This document shows, one piece after another, positions 37,401-46,033 of a stretch of DNA of 64,000 nt (its first letter is position 1; each line of letters opens with the position of its first letter). Both the position numbers and the translations under genes were made by a program. The stretch comes from Alistipes sp. (GTDB lineage Bacteria > Bacteroidota > Bacteroidia > Bacteroidales > Rikenellaceae). Below the pieces are notes generated by a model. The model saw nothing but the letters and a program-made list of their open reading frames with translations. It was not told the origin of the DNA and made no database searches. The stretch spans positions 1-64,000 of the forward strand of contig JAGBAX010000028.1 of the NCBI GenBank assembly GCA_017938765.1, in the 5' to 3' direction.

Positions 37401-37557
37401 GGGTCAAATCGCCAACTGAAGCCACAAGGGTAATTCCACCCTCAATACCCTCAACATTCTGGTCGCCATTAACTCCGATGTTCACATCAGAAGTCAAATC
37501 CTTTGAGCAGCTTGCCAACATAGCAACAACTGCTACAAGCATAAAAATCTTTCTCAT
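34492..37557 (-). CDS. Large GLUG-repeat lipoprotein with fimbrillin-like N-terminus
   Basis: The 1021-residue lipoprotein has lipobox 'LASC' (Cys near 17). Residues about 40-300 resemble a fimbrillin-like domain ('LTRVSIEGDN...LNWEVGDELTVVYDG'). From about 340 on there are many GLUG-type units such as 'YVGGVVAQISGGTVENCTSKV' and 'VGGVIG.....NVAYAEKCVNKAPV', expected to build a beta-helix. Unlike the lipoprotein at 20082-23654 it has no SGNH domain and ends with a short non-repeat tail. Probably a surface adhesin or glycan-binding shaft. A tiny gene (37581-37715) precedes it. Confidence 0.83.
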   Translation of the reverse strand: MRKIFMLVAVVAMLASCSKDLTSDVNIGVNGDQNVEGIEGGITLVASVGDLTRVSIEGDNVAKTSELNWEVGDELTVVYDGKSYQYVTTKAGRISDFTPKDEANVFYPTDLSKPVAVFYNVKSVDAATMSAVYDIAAEQSEGELTNKMPLYHYSANVVVEDGKLVATMNPLASVVELELTASKDWNVDALSLTNSVLADTYAVASGVTIDAATGAISLDNAEIGQSVKVKLAGLTNLATARKVQAVVMGLTRTVTTTEAVTDENGVTSEVTNTTLYAPLYHAKAVLKLYKNGAENARRVIWGAYNPAESAVDEHKHIYQAVKDVLKDKVADGISSAEQFKAFADAVNGTTERYPAGAEFSNEDGVVVLKSNINLSAYTNWMAIGCNNDAAQVIKPQFVGVFDGNGNTISGLTINHNYDAYKVSFIDEDGKTVESYNNSAGLFGVVANGGVVKNLTVEGTIVADMADPDDNWSYVGGVVAQISGGTVENCTSKVSFTAGPNTSGKVRLGGVVGRVYAATDDILVKNCKNEGDINISYATGLDGQSVVGGVIAILSDGSEGCTPVVSDCSNSGAITNFNGGKDSYVGGVFGYITRGSEEVSTMSNCTNTGAICGGSTAASCTAIHVGGIVGRMNCHTLYNCVNEGAVCLSENTTSPLTCNVGGVIGLAYGGANNVAYAEKCVNKAPVTVKGANTLASGLCAGGFVGFARYRAKFTDCQNYGEVSTNAGDSNTQTFAGAFAGKLGVSGYGYDKGVWLDGCVNHGNIKLYGSTTSTGWSYGGGIAGACYGGTDITADGVYGVHLTNCENKGTVSVLGGAKFRAGGVAGLNNCSAFYNCTHSGIVAMERKCVAAEYLGAIAGQMENQYSIIDGCVNSGTVCTLFKTAREVGDTTSNIYVLLGGIIGNGGGAKCVISNCESRGKLLAAHDTTLQYDDTNKNWVIDQNATVEYRATIAGNCNKSLVVKDCKIGGYVGVVTGGDGENKYEASVLHKLNNTEGDTYYYYRWLHGYNVIPKYSGMSFIDVE

Positions 37558-37580
37558 AGTTCTGTTGTTTTGTTGGTTAA

Positions 37581-37715
37581 TTACTCCTCATCACGACCCT
37601 CAAAAGTAAGGTCATTAAAGCCTGAAGGCTCTGATACGGCAAATCCCGCCTCAATAGTACAGCGGCACTCGCGCAAAATAGGACGCTGATAGTCCTTGTT
37701 TAGAGTTGTTTTCAT
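37581..37715 (-). CDS. Tiny gene preceding the GLUG lipoprotein (44 aa)
   Basis: An ATG at 37713-37715 opens a 44-residue peptide ending 'EGRDEE', without signal peptide. The core 'RPILRECRCTIEAGFAVSE' matches the peptide of 23667-23798 in the order P-[VI]-L-[KR]-[DE], one or two charged residues, then E-x-GFA-[VI]-S. Both genes sit directly before a large GLUG lipoprotein (23 bases here). No clear -7 element was found upstream. Confidence 0.68.
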   Translation of the reverse strand: MKTTLNKDYQRPILRECRCTIEAGFAVSEPSGFNDLTFEGRDEE

Positions 37716-37811
37716 AATAGATTTATTTTTAGGTTTATAAGGTCATACCTCTGTTAATAATAAGGACACACAACGATGGTATTACACCCAATCCGCTTGA
37801 ATATTTATCAC

Positions 37812-37851
37812 AAAAAAAGTGGGTGACTAAAAAGTAAAATAGTCACCCACA
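37812..37851 (-). terminator. Terminator between gpsA and the tiny gene
   Basis: GTGGGTGACT (37819-37828) pairs with AGTCACCCAC (37841-37850). On the minus strand the stem is followed by a run of seven T. It terminates transcripts from gpsA, after passage through element B. Confidence 0.85.
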
Positions 37852-37860
37852 TTTTGTTCG

Positions 37861-37981
37861 GAGGTTGAATAAAAAGATGTAGTTTTAGGCTTGCGAAGCC
37901 CGAAAAACCGCAGCATACTAATGCGTATGTGAGGATTTTGAGGGCGAGCATAACGACAAAATACACTTTTTATTCAGCCTC
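37861..37981. repeat. Nested inverted-repeat element B
   Basis: Outer arms GAGGTTGAATAAAAAG (37861-37876) and CTTTTTATTCAGCCTC (37966-37981) match with one mismatch. Inside is a pair of imperfect arms (GCCCGAAAAA and the complement of GCCCTCAAAA) and a central CATAC/GTATG hairpin. The plan resembles element A (1945-2070, 46284-46410): outer AT-rich arms, inner arms, central small hairpin, a position behind a minus-strand stop codon. No coding sequence. Confidence 0.7.
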
Positions 37982-38004
37982 TTACGCACTATATTTCAGT
38001 CCTA

Positions 38005-39057
38005 TTACTTTGTAGTGTCAAATGTATAAGCCTCCCAAGGATGCTGTGCATCTGCGCCATTCTCAAGGATGTTCTCTACATGAACGAGCATTGGGAAATC
38101 CTTAAGGTCTACCTGTCCAAGCTCCGCCTTGCGGTAGATAGCCTTTGCTACGCGGCGAGCAACAACGAGCGACTCAAGAGTAACACCTGCAAGAATCTCC
38201 AATGCCTCATCGTAGCTCTTACCCTCGCCAAGCAGGATACCAATCTTACGTGTACGGCCACCATAAACAGTTACATAGAGGTCGCCAATACCGATATTCT
38301 CGCAATCAAACTCCGCACCCTGAATAGCAAGCAGACGGCGCATCTCCTTAACAGCCTGATAGAATGCACCAGCCTGTGAGTTGTAGTGCAAGCCCGCATC
38401 TGCGCCTAAGTATCTGTTTACAAGGCCGATAGTAAGTGCTACGCCAAGAGCATATGCGTTCTTAAGTGCCACAGCGCTCTCAAGGCCAAGAACATCGTTT
38501 GTAAGAGAGATGTGGTAGTAAGATGTTGTAAGTGTCTCGCGCATCATATGAAGCACTGCAGAGTCCTTACCGCAGAAGGCAACCTCTGTCTGGTCGTGGA
38601 AGACAAGCTCATAAGATGTACAAGGACCACCGATAGCGCACACCTCACGAACAATACCCCTCTTTGCAAGCTCTGCCTGCCAGTAGTCTGGATAGCTAAT
38701 CAATGTACCATCCTCAAGGTTGATAAGACCCTTTGTTACAGAGAGAACTGGGGTCTTTGGGTTGAGGTTTGTCAAAATCTCCTCAAGGAACCAATCCACA
38801 CCAAAAGAAGACACACCACCGATAACAAAGTCGCATCCCTCAACGGCTGTTTTCCAATCCTCAATCTGGTAGTACTTAATACCCTCTGGGAAGTCACGGT
38901 CAAACTTTGGGTGACGGTTTGTAGCCTTACAAGCGTCAATAATCTCACGGTCAAGTGGAGAGCCTACAAGGCGCACCTCGTGTCCATTCTCTGCTGCAGG
39001 GAAGGCAAGAGCCGAGCCCATCATACCAGAGCCGATAATAGTTACAACTTTTTTCAT
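38005..39057 (-). CDS. gpsA: NAD(P)-dependent glycerol-3-phosphate dehydrogenase
   Basis: The 350-residue enzyme reduces dihydroxyacetone phosphate to sn-glycerol 3-phosphate, the start of phospholipid synthesis. The Rossmann motif 'IGSGMMGSALAFPAAENGHEV' is at the N-terminus. 'SVTKGLI' and 'ALKNAYALGVALTIGL' (catalytic Lys) fit the GpsA fold. It is more divergent than usual GpsA, so a related polyol-phosphate substrate is possible. A -7 element TACTTTTG lies at 39154-39161. Confidence 0.85.
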   Translation of the reverse strand: MKKVVTIIGSGMMGSALAFPAAENGHEVRLVGSPLDREIIDACKATNRHPKFDRDFPEGIKYYQIEDWKTAVEGCDFVIGGVSSFGVDWFLEEILTNLNPKTPVLSVTKGLINLEDGTLISYPDYWQAELAKRGIVREVCAIGGPCTSYELVFHDQTEVAFCGKDSAVLHMMRETLTTSYYHISLTNDVLGLESAVALKNAYALGVALTIGLVNRYLGADAGLHYNSQAGAFYQAVKEMRRLLAIQGAEFDCENIGIGDLYVTVYGGRTRKIGILLGEGKSYDEALEILAGVTLESLVVARRVAKAIYRKAELGQVDLKDFPMLVHVENILENGADAQHPWEAYTFDTTK

Positions 39058-39153
39058 TTTGTTTCCTTTTTAAACTGTTTATATAATGTAAATATTTTGC
39101 TTTTCTTTCTCTTTACACACCATAAAGACAACCGAAGTGACTTTTACACCCTG

Positions 39154-39161
39154 CAAAAGTA
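39154..39161 (-). promoter_or_regulatory. -7 promoter element for gpsA
   Basis: Minus-strand TACTTTTG fits TAnnTTTG, giving a leader of about 90 bases. Confidence 0.45.
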
Positions 39162-39192
39162 GTACTTTTTTTTCTTTTTACATACTTTTACA

Positions 39193-39235
39193 TAAAAAAA
39201 AGACAGCAATAGTTGCCTATTGCCGTCCTTTTTGT
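39193..39235 (-). terminator. Terminator of dnaK
   Basis: On the minus strand GACGGCAATAG-GCAA-CTATTGCTGTC forms a stem with one wobble pair, followed by eight T, 13 bases after the dnaK stop codon. Confidence 0.88.
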
Positions 39236-39247
39236 ATATTTTGAGTA

Positions 39248-41158
39248 CTACTTAACCTCCTCAAACTCTACATCCTCTGGCTGTGCAGCACCCTGCTGTG
39301 AGCTCTGACCAGCGTTAGGGTTTGCACCTGCATTTGCAGCGCCCTGCTGTGCCTGCTGTGCAGCGTAGATATCCTGTGAAGCGGCCTGCCAAGCGGCGTT
39401 AAGAGCCTCCATAGCGGTGTCAATAGCCGCGATGTCACTATTCTTGTGAGCCTCCTTGAGCTGTGCAAGGGCTGACTCAATAGCACTCTTCTTCTCTGCA
39501 GGAATCTTGTCGCCATACTCCTTCAGATTCTTCTCTGTAGTGAAGATATTTGCATCGGCAGTGTTAAGCTTCTCTACGCGCTCCTTCTCAATGCGGTCCT
39601 TCTCCTCGTTTGCCTTTGCCTCGTCACGCATACGCTGAATCTCGGCATCTGTAAGACCACTTGAAGCCTCAATGCGGATAGACTGCTCCTTGCCTGTACC
39701 CTTATCCTTTGCAGATACATTAAGGATACCGTTTGCGTCAATATCAAATGTAACCTCAATCTGTGGTACACCGCGTGGAGCTGCTGGAATGCCGTCAAGG
39801 TGGAAGTTACCGATGCTCTTATTGTCGCGTGCAAACTGACGCTCGCCCTGACATACATTGATAACTACAGATGGCTGATTATCCTCGGCAGTTGAGAATA
39901 CCTGACTCTTGCGAGTAGGGATAGTTGTATTTGCGTCAATGAGCTTTGTAAATACACCACCCAGAGTCTCAATACCCAGTGAGAGCGGAGTTACATCAAG
40001 AAGCACCAGCTCGTCCTTAACATCACCAGAGAGGATACCACCCTGAATAGATGCACCTACAGCCACAACCTCGTCTGGGTTTACGCTCTTATTTGGAGCC
40101 TTGCCGAAGAACTGCTCTACAACCTTCTGAATTGCAGGGATACGGGTAGAACCACCTACAAGGATAACCTCGTCAATCTGTGAAGCTGCAAGACCTGCAT
40201 CGCGCAACGCTGCACGACATGGCTCAATAGTGCGCTGTACAAGGTGGTCACAGAGCTGCTCAAACTTAGCACGAGTAAGTGTCATTACAAGGTGCTGTGG
40301 AATGCCGTTGATTGGCATAATGTATGGCAGGTTAATCTCTGTAGACTGTGAAGATGAGAGCTCAATCTTTGCCTTCTCGGCAGCCTCCTTAAGACGCTGA
40401 AGCGCCATAGGGTCCTGACGAAGGTCTACGCCGTGCTCGCTCTTGAAGCTCTCGGCCATAAAGTCGATAAGCACGTGGTCAAAGTCGTCACCACCAAGGT
40501 GTGTATCGCCATTTGTAGACTTAACCTCAAATACGCCATCGCCAAGCTCAAGGATAGAGATATCAAAAGTACCACCACCAAGGTCGTAAACGGCAATCTT
40601 CATATCGCGGTTCATCTTGTCCATACCATATGCAAGCGCAGCCGCAGTAGGCTCGTTTACAATACGGTGTACCTTAAGACCTGCAATCTCGCCAGCCTCC
40701 TTTGTTGCCTGACGCTGTGAGTCAGAGAAGTATGCAGGAACAGTAATCACAGCACCTGTAACCTCCTGACCGAGGTAATCCTCAGCAGTCTTCTTCATCT
40801 TCTGAAGGATAATAGCCGAAATCTCCTGTGGAGTGTACTGACGGCCGTCAATCTCTACTCGCGCAGTGTCATTAGCACCACGAACAACAGTGTATGGAGA
40901 ACGAGCAATGTCAGAAGCAACATTCTCATACTTCTCGCCCATGTAACGCTTAATTGAGAATACAGTTCTCTTTGGATTTGTAATCGCCTGACGCTTTGCA
41001 GGGTCTCCCACCTTGCGCTCGCCACCATCAGTAAATGCAACAACAGACGGAGTTGTACGATGACCCTCAGAGTTAGGAATAACAACAGGCTCCGCGCCCT
41101 CCATTACAGCAACACAAGAGTTTGTTGTTCCCAAGTCAATACCAATAATCTTTCCCAT
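39248..41158 (-). CDS. dnaK: Chaperone protein DnaK (Hsp70)
   Basis: The 636-residue ATP-dependent chaperone has '[16 protein letters not shown]' at the N-terminus, '[14 protein letters not shown]' in the ATPase domain, the interdomain linker '[14 protein letters not shown]', the substrate-binding domain, and a C-terminal tail ending 'VEFEEVK' after a Gln/Ala/Gly-rich stretch. No grpE or dnaJ gene is adjacent. It is transcribed alone. A possible heat-shock operator lies at 41248-41314. Confidence 0.97.
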   Translation of the reverse strand: MGKIIGIDLGTTNSCVAVMEGAEPVVIPNSEGHRTTPSVVAFTDGGERKVGDPAKRQAITNPKRTVFSIKRYMGEKYENVASDIARSPYTVVRGANDTARVEIDGRQYTPQEISAIILQKMKKTAEDYLGQEVTGAVITVPAYFSDSQRQATKEAGEIAGLKVHRIVNEPTAAALAYGMDKMNRDMKIAVYDLGGGTFDISILELGDGVFEVKSTNGDTHLGGDDFDHVLIDFMAESFKSEHGVDLRQDPMALQRLKEAAEKAKIELSSSQSTEINLPYIMPINGIPQHLVMTLTRAKFEQLCDHLVQRTIEPCRAALRDAGLAASQIDEVILVGGSTRIPAIQKVVEQFFGKAPNKSVNPDEVVAVGASIQGGILSGDVKDELVLLDVTPLSLGIETLGGVFTKLIDANTTIPTRKSQVFSTAEDNQPSVVINVCQGERQFARDNKSIGNFHLDGIPAAPRGVPQIEVTFDIDANGILNVSAKDKGTGKEQSIRIEASSGLTDAEIQRMRDEAKANEEKDRIEKERVEKLNTADANIFTTEKNLKEYGDKIPAEKKSAIESALAQLKEAHKNSDIAAIDTAMEALNAAWQAASQDIYAAQQAQQGAANAGANPNAGQSSQQGAAQPEDVEFEEVK

Positions 41159-41247
41159 AGTTTTAATCTTTTATTTATTTGTTTGTAATTATTTTTCTTT
41201 GCAATTCTGGCATAATACCGAGCAAAGGCCTTGCCAAAGCCTATTTT

Positions 41248-41314
41248 CTGCCAAAAAAGCGAGAAAACTATAGATATTGACAGTACCCCGCCATAAAGTG
41301 TGACATTTTGGCAG
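41248..41314. promoter_or_regulatory. Possible operator upstream of dnaK
   Basis: CTGCCAAAA (41248-41256) and TTTTGGCAG (41306-41314) are complementary arms. The right arm is part of TGACATTTTGGCA (41301-41313), a palindrome of the form TGNCA-N3-TGNCA. It lies 90-155 bases before dnaK. No CIRCE element is visible. The rest of 41159-41247 shows nothing clear. Confidence 0.35.
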
Positions 41315-41334
41315 ACGATAAGGCAGAGTAAGGA

Positions 41335-41512
41335 GCTATTAGCTATTAGCTATTAGCCGTTGGCTTGCTGACGCAGTACAGAGAATTTAATGAGATTAGG
41401 GAATTTAGCGAAAACACTAATCTCCCTAAACTCACTAAACTCCCGACTATTAGCAACGCGCCCGACTTCTAAGGTCGGGCGCAAAGATTAAAGCTAAAAG
41501 CCTAAATAGTCG
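41335..41512. repeat. Mosaic hairpin repeat, locus 2 (module Z)
   Basis: Three AGCTATT units (41335-41355) and a TTAGCCGTTGGC motif lead into module Z (41381-41444), an imperfect inverted repeat with arms of about 30 bases. Z recurs at 46199-46264. A nine-pair hairpin GCGCCCGAC/GTCGGGCGC follows at 41458-41482. This is the space behind the stop of the PEGA-SUMF1 gene. Confidence 0.72.
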
Positions 41513-41520
41513 CTTCGCTC

Positions 41521-44079
41521 CTAAAAAGCGGACACGGCGCGCACAGAGTAGGCGTTGTTCTTACTGAAGTCGTAGGTGCTGCCATTGCCCATAAAGACAA
41601 ACCACGCGCAAAACGCACCAGATGATTTATCGTCGCTCTCTGTTGACGACCAATACCAAACTCTTTCACCTTTATCATACAACTTCGTACCACCTCTTGC
41701 TATGAGAGTACGATTAACAGCATCGTGAATAGCGGTGTTTAGCGTAAAGACCTTCAACTCCTTTATTGACGGCAGGTACCAACCTTCGCCAAGGTCTGCG
41801 CACCACTTAAAGGCGGGATATTTACTCTGCCAATCTGGTCTCGCCATAACTTTTGCCATATTTGCTGCACCATCAGTTTCGCTATTAGCACCAATACGGC
41901 GTTTTTGTTCTTTTCTATCAGATGACCATTGCAATTCCTTTGCAGACTGCTTCATACTGACAATCTTACCGTGACTACCATCGGCACTGACCTCAAAGAC
42001 AACGCCCTGCTTGCCATTCTCATTGTAGTAGTCGCCCACTTTGTAGGTTTTAGTTGTAGATGCAACTGTTGTTGACATTGGCGTGTTCATATCAGGGGAA
42101 CAGACAAGGCGGAAGCCGTAGAGCTCGTCACGGTGGTCGGGAGAGCCGTTACCACGGTGAGAGACACGACAGCATTTCGCCAAAAAGAACCAGCCAGCAC
42201 CGCCACGCTGTACGCGGTAAGTGCCACTATTTGGTCCCTTTGGATTAGACTGTGGGCTACTGCTGTAACTACCATACCAATCACTACACCACTCACATAT
42301 ATTACCACTCATATCATAGATACCAAGCTCGTTTGGTTGCTTCTGTCCTACTGGATGAGTTTTACCGCCTGAGTTATCACGGTACCAAGCAACATCGCCT
42401 AAAGTATTGCTACCACTATACTTATAGCCTTTAGATTGGTTACCACCTCTGGCTGCATACTCCCACTCAGCCTCGGTTGGTAGGCGGAAGTTTTTGCCTG
42501 TCTTCGCATTTAGTTTTCGCAAAAACAGCTGAATATCATCCCAAGAGACATTATCTACTGGCAGATTATCGCCCTGAAAATGGCTCGGATTATCCCCCAT
42601 AACAGCACGCCACTGCGCCTGTGTAACCTCATACTTACCGATATAGTAATCCGAAAGGGTTACTGAGTGAGCAGGCTTTTGCTTTTCATCGGCATCTCCA
42701 GAAGTTGCACCCATAGTAAAAGTACCACCCTTGACAAATACCATCTCGATATCACCAAAGTTAGCACTGCCACTTGATGGCATTGTCGGCGTTTGAGCTA
42801 CCAGTTTTGTGAGGGTCGCGCTAATAGTTGCCGTCCTACCCTCGGCAATGGTAACGGTCGTGGTATAAGGCTGATAGCCAGATTTTGAGACAGTGATTTT
42901 ATGCTCTCCGACAAGCAGGTTATCAAGTTGTAGTGGTGTTCTGCCGACACTTTTGCCGTCAAGGGTAATATCCGCCATAGCGGGCGAGGAGGTTATATCT
43001 GCGCTACCATAGATAGGTGCAAGTGCGGGCAGAGTATACCTCTGCGAAGCGGGGTCGGAGGTAATCTGACGAGTGAGGCTCTGTGTGCGGTAGCCACTCT
43101 TGCGCGCCTCAAAGATATAGAGGCCAGAGTTGAGCTTGCCCGACCAAGTGGTAGTACCAACCTTTTTATCATTAACATATATATCCGCGCCACTATCCGC
43201 CGTAAGGGTCACTGTCGCAAAGTCGCCCTTGAGCGTAATTGTGCGCTCAATCTTCGCGCCCGCGACGGTGATAGTTCCGCTCTGGCTATGGTATCCGCGC
43301 GCCTCCGCCTTATAGGTGTGCTGTCCACTCTGCAGCAGCGCCACAACAACGCCATCCTCGGTAACATAGAGCTGTCCGTCAATAGTTACCGCGCTACTCT
43401 TCGGCTCAACGGTAAAGACCACATACTGCGGCTTATTTGCAGCCGTATTTACATCCTGACGGAAGAGAATACTGCCACTATTGACCTCAATTGTCTGCTG
43501 ACTGCTTACTGTTCCATAGACAGCCTTCAGAGTATGCGCGCCAATCATAACCTCCTTGATAGTAAGGCTTTTAGAGCTATCGGTCTTACCCTTGAAAACA
43601 TCGTCTAAATAGATATCTACATTCTCCGCATTGCTACTGACAACAATGCTAAAGGTCTGATTTAGGCTCGCAAGCATTTCGTACTCACGGTTGCCCTCAA
43701 GGTTAAGTGTAACCTCGTTACTCTCTCCAAACTCTGGGCTGTAGAAGTAAAAGCGGGTGTTCGGCTTGGCGGTCATCTCAAGAATAAGCACATTGTCGTA
43801 GTAGTCCGCCACCTTCTGTTTTGTCAAATCTGTATTTGAGCGCATCTTGACCTCAAGAGCATCAATCTGCGCCTTATTCATTCGGTCAAACTTAATCTTC
43901 ACTCGCGCACACGCCTGTCGGGAGTGGTCAAGGCCAATCGGGTCAATGTTCACGCCCGTAAGCGCATCAGTCTGCACCGCGTGGAAAGATTTGGTATCTA
44001 AAACGATAGAATTTTCCATCTGCGCAGTAGCTGTCGCGCAGAGAAACAGAGTCAGTAGTATTGCAAGGATTTTCTTCAT
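41521..44079 (-). CDS. PEGA-repeat exported protein with formylglycine-generating-enzyme-like (SUMF1) domain
   Basis: The 852-residue protein has a signal peptide (to about residue 20), an N-terminal domain, four PEGA-like repeats (about 140-425), a SUMF1/FGE-sulfatase domain (about 442-660) and a C-terminal domain (about 683-852). The SUMF1 part is typical: 'MVFVKGGTFTMG', 'EVTQAQWRAVMGDNPSHF', 'RLPTEAEWEYAARGG', 'NICEWCSDWY', 'YGFRLV'. Many such domains bind carbohydrate or act as adaptors rather than oxidising sulfatases. Outside the SUMF1 block it is very similar to the gene at 1-1695. The ATG at 44077-44079 is chosen over a TTG three codons upstream that overlaps the -7 element. Confidence 0.9.
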   Translation of the reverse strand: MKKILAILLTLFLCATATAQMENSIVLDTKSFHAVQTDALTGVNIDPIGLDHSRQACARVKIKFDRMNKAQIDALEVKMRSNTDLTKQKVADYYDNVLILEMTAKPNTRFYFYSPEFGESNEVTLNLEGNREYEMLASLNQTFSIVVSSNAENVDIYLDDVFKGKTDSSKSLTIKEVMIGAHTLKAVYGTVSSQQTIEVNSGSILFRQDVNTAANKPQYVVFTVEPKSSAVTIDGQLYVTEDGVVVALLQSGQHTYKAEARGYHSQSGTITVAGAKIERTITLKGDFATVTLTADSGADIYVNDKKVGTTTWSGKLNSGLYIFEARKSGYRTQSLTRQITSDPASQRYTLPALAPIYGSADITSSPAMADITLDGKSVGRTPLQLDNLLVGEHKITVSKSGYQPYTTTVTIAEGRTATISATLTKLVAQTPTMPSSGSANFGDIEMVFVKGGTFTMGATSGDADEKQKPAHSVTLSDYYIGKYEVTQAQWRAVMGDNPSHFQGDNLPVDNVSWDDIQLFLRKLNAKTGKNFRLPTEAEWEYAARGGNQSKGYKYSGSNTLGDVAWYRDNSGGKTHPVGQKQPNELGIYDMSGNICEWCSDWYGSYSSSPQSNPKGPNSGTYRVQRGGAGWFFLAKCCRVSHRGNGSPDHRDELYGFRLVCSPDMNTPMSTTVASTTKTYKVGDYYNENGKQGVVFEVSADGSHGKIVSMKQSAKELQWSSDRKEQKRRIGANSETDGAANMAKVMARPDWQSKYPAFKWCADLGEGWYLPSIKELKVFTLNTAIHDAVNRTLIARGGTKLYDKGERVWYWSSTESDDKSSGAFCAWFVFMGNGSTYDFSKNNAYSVRAVSAF

Positions 44080-44085
44080 AATATG

Positions 44086-44121
44086 CAAAGGTAATAAAAA
44101 AATCTTGCGGGTGCAAGATTT
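44086..44121 (-). promoter_or_regulatory. Hairpin-promoter cassette upstream of the PEGA-SUMF1 gene
   Basis: The stem ATCTTGC/GCAAGAT (44102-44108, 44113-44119), an AT-rich stretch and the -7 element TACCTTTG (minus strand, 44086-44093) are the same as at 1702-1741. The box ends six bases before the ATG. Confidence 0.65.
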
Positions 44122-44322
44122 TTACCATTGGCTTTTAGCCGTTGGCCATTGGCTCACCTTTGGTGACCCTTCACCGCTCCGCCTCGGCAATTCAAACAAG
44201 TTTGATTGCTCTCGGCTCAATCGCGGCGTTAGCCTTATAGCGGTGTCGGCAAAGCCGACTTATATACATCCGCAGTGCGGATACCTTGTTAAAGCTAATG
44301 GCCAATGGCCAATAGCTAAAGG
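44121..44322. repeat. Mosaic hairpin repeat, locus 3 (modules W-Y-X-W)
   Basis: Module Y (44151-44233) and module X (44242-44285) stand here in the order Y-X, whereas locus 1 has X followed by inverted Y. X shows changes that keep base pairing possible (GGTG with TACC by a wobble pair; TCCGC-AGT-GCGGA). W motifs bound both sides, and the right one runs into the stop codon of the alpha-galactosidase. Confidence 0.8.
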
Positions 44323-46026
44323 CTATTTTGTCGTCAGAGCGGGATGTGGGGCCTTATGCGGTATTGGTCTGTAATGCGTATACTCCATAACACGCTTGCC
44401 ACTATTTCCTGGGGTGAGGCGATAGAGGGCACAGCCGTGTGGAGCGACGGTGGCTTCGTGGACAGCGCCAAGCTCTATATGCGAGACATACTGCTGTCGC
44501 CACACATCGCGCACCATAACAGCCTTCTCCCACAGACCCAAATCGCGTGGCGAGAACTCTATAATAAGTGGCTGCTCGGAGAGGTTGAACAGTCCCACAG
44601 CAAGGTCGCCATTCTCAAGCAATTTAACATAGACAGCGTGATTTTCATCGCGGTAGAAGGGCATTGCGCGCATACCGAGAGGGTCTTGCAGGATATCGTT
44701 CACCTCAAAGTTACAGAGCAGGCTGCGGGTAAAGTCGTCCAACTTTGCTATATCGCAGCCGATAAGCATTGGCGAGGCGAGCAGCGCCCAGAGCGAGATG
44801 TGTGTATACTGCTCATCAGGGGTTAGGTGCGAGAAGTGCGAAGTAGACTTCCAGCCGCCGACCATACCCACAACAAGCATATCGGCATCGCCCCAATGGC
44901 CCGGACCATGAAAGGCTGCCCAGCACTCCTGCTGGTCAAAGCCGATAGATTTGATACTCTCCCATGTGTCGCGGATATCGCCCGTAGTGCGCCAACACTC
45001 TGTAAGCTCGCGAATAGCATAGGCATCGGCAAAAGGCGCTGTGTTGGAGATACTATAGACAATATCGCGGCCCGACTTATTAAGAGCCTCGCGCATCTCG
45101 CGCATAAAATATACATCGTTAGGCTTCCAGTCGTACTTCAGATAGTCTACGCCCCACTCTGCCCACTGTTTGGCATCCTGCTCTGCCCACGAATACTCGC
45201 CATGACGGCGGTAGTATCGTCGCACAAAGCGGCTCGGGTCGTCGGGCAGTGTCATACGCATCTGCTCGTCGCACCACCCCTCCTTAATCCACGGATAGGT
45301 ACCATCGGCCGTATCGGAGTGCGTTCCCGCGTGACCTGCGTAGGTGCTTACCCATGGACCTGAGTAGATGCCGAACTTCAGTCCCATAGCATGCAGCTGG
45401 TCGGCAAGTGCCTTCATATCGGGGAATTTATAGTTTGGCTGAATGGCGTTACTCTCGCCACCGCGCTTACCTTGCCAGCCGTCGTCTATATTAATATATG
45501 TCCAGCCGTAGTTATTCAGTCCCTGCTCAACCATCGCGCGGGCAGAGGATAGCACCTTCTCCTGCGTTACGGTCGGTCCCCAGCAGTTCCACGAGTTCCA
45601 ACCCATAGGCGGCGTGAGGGCAATTCTATCGCCAACAACCAGTCGCAGTTCGCGCGAGTTACTACCCTTGCTATTGGTCGCAGTAAGGGTAATTTTATAT
45701 GTACCGCGCTCGGAGAGCCTACCTGTAATCTGACCCGTAGCAGAGTCAAGCGTCACCCCCTCTGGCAGACCCTCGGCAGAGAAAGTCATCGGACGCTCGC
45801 CCGTAGCCGCAATAGTATAGAGAATTTCGGCATTGGGGCGCACGCCAAAGACCTTTGCCGAGTTGATGCGCGGAGTGGCAGGCGCAGGAGGCGTAAGGAT
45901 ATAAGCAGAGTAGTCGGGAATCTGCGGAGCGGCAAGCGCTTCCGCCACATTTTTGTTGTTTTTTCCTACTGCAACAGCCGTTACGCAGAGGAAAATAGTT
46001 AGTAGTATAGTTAGTCTTTGTTTCAT
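44323..46026 (-). CDS. GH27 alpha-galactosidase with N-terminal Ig-like domain
   Basis: The 567-residue exported enzyme has a signal peptide (MKQRLTILLTIFLC...) and a putative Ig-like domain near residues 70-135 ('LPEGVTLDSATGQITG'). The GH27 barrel begins 'LTPPMGWNSWNCWG' and contains 'YINIDDGWQG', the nucleophile Asp in 'YLKYDWKPND' and the acid/base Asp region 'GDIRDTWESI'. It cleaves terminal alpha-galactose from plant or host glycans in the periplasm or at the surface. A longer reading to 46077 crosses the hairpin-promoter, so the ATG at 46024-46026 is used. No SusC/SusD pair is adjacent. Confidence 0.93.
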   Translation of the reverse strand: MKQRLTILLTIFLCVTAVAVGKNNKNVAEALAAPQIPDYSAYILTPPAPATPRINSAKVFGVRPNAEILYTIAATGERPMTFSAEGLPEGVTLDSATGQITGRLSERGTYKITLTATNSKGSNSRELRLVVGDRIALTPPMGWNSWNCWGPTVTQEKVLSSARAMVEQGLNNYGWTYINIDDGWQGKRGGESNAIQPNYKFPDMKALADQLHAMGLKFGIYSGPWVSTYAGHAGTHSDTADGTYPWIKEGWCDEQMRMTLPDDPSRFVRRYYRRHGEYSWAEQDAKQWAEWGVDYLKYDWKPNDVYFMREMREALNKSGRDIVYSISNTAPFADAYAIRELTECWRTTGDIRDTWESIKSIGFDQQECWAAFHGPGHWGDADMLVVGMVGGWKSTSHFSHLTPDEQYTHISLWALLASPMLIGCDIAKLDDFTRSLLCNFEVNDILQDPLGMRAMPFYRDENHAVYVKLLENGDLAVGLFNLSEQPLIIEFSPRDLGLWEKAVMVRDVWRQQYVSHIELGAVHEATVAPHGCALYRLTPGNSGKRVMEYTHYRPIPHKAPHPALTTK

Positions 46027-46033
46027 AGTACCA

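Noticed and set aside
41159-41247. CIRCE element before dnaK
   Set aside because: No TTAGCACTC-N9-GAGTGCTAA-like sequence is present.
41458-41482. GCGCCCGAC/GTCGGGCGC hairpin as terminator of the PEGA-SUMF1 gene
   Set aside because: The stem is strong, but no T-run follows on the minus strand, so it is listed only as part of the repeat locus.
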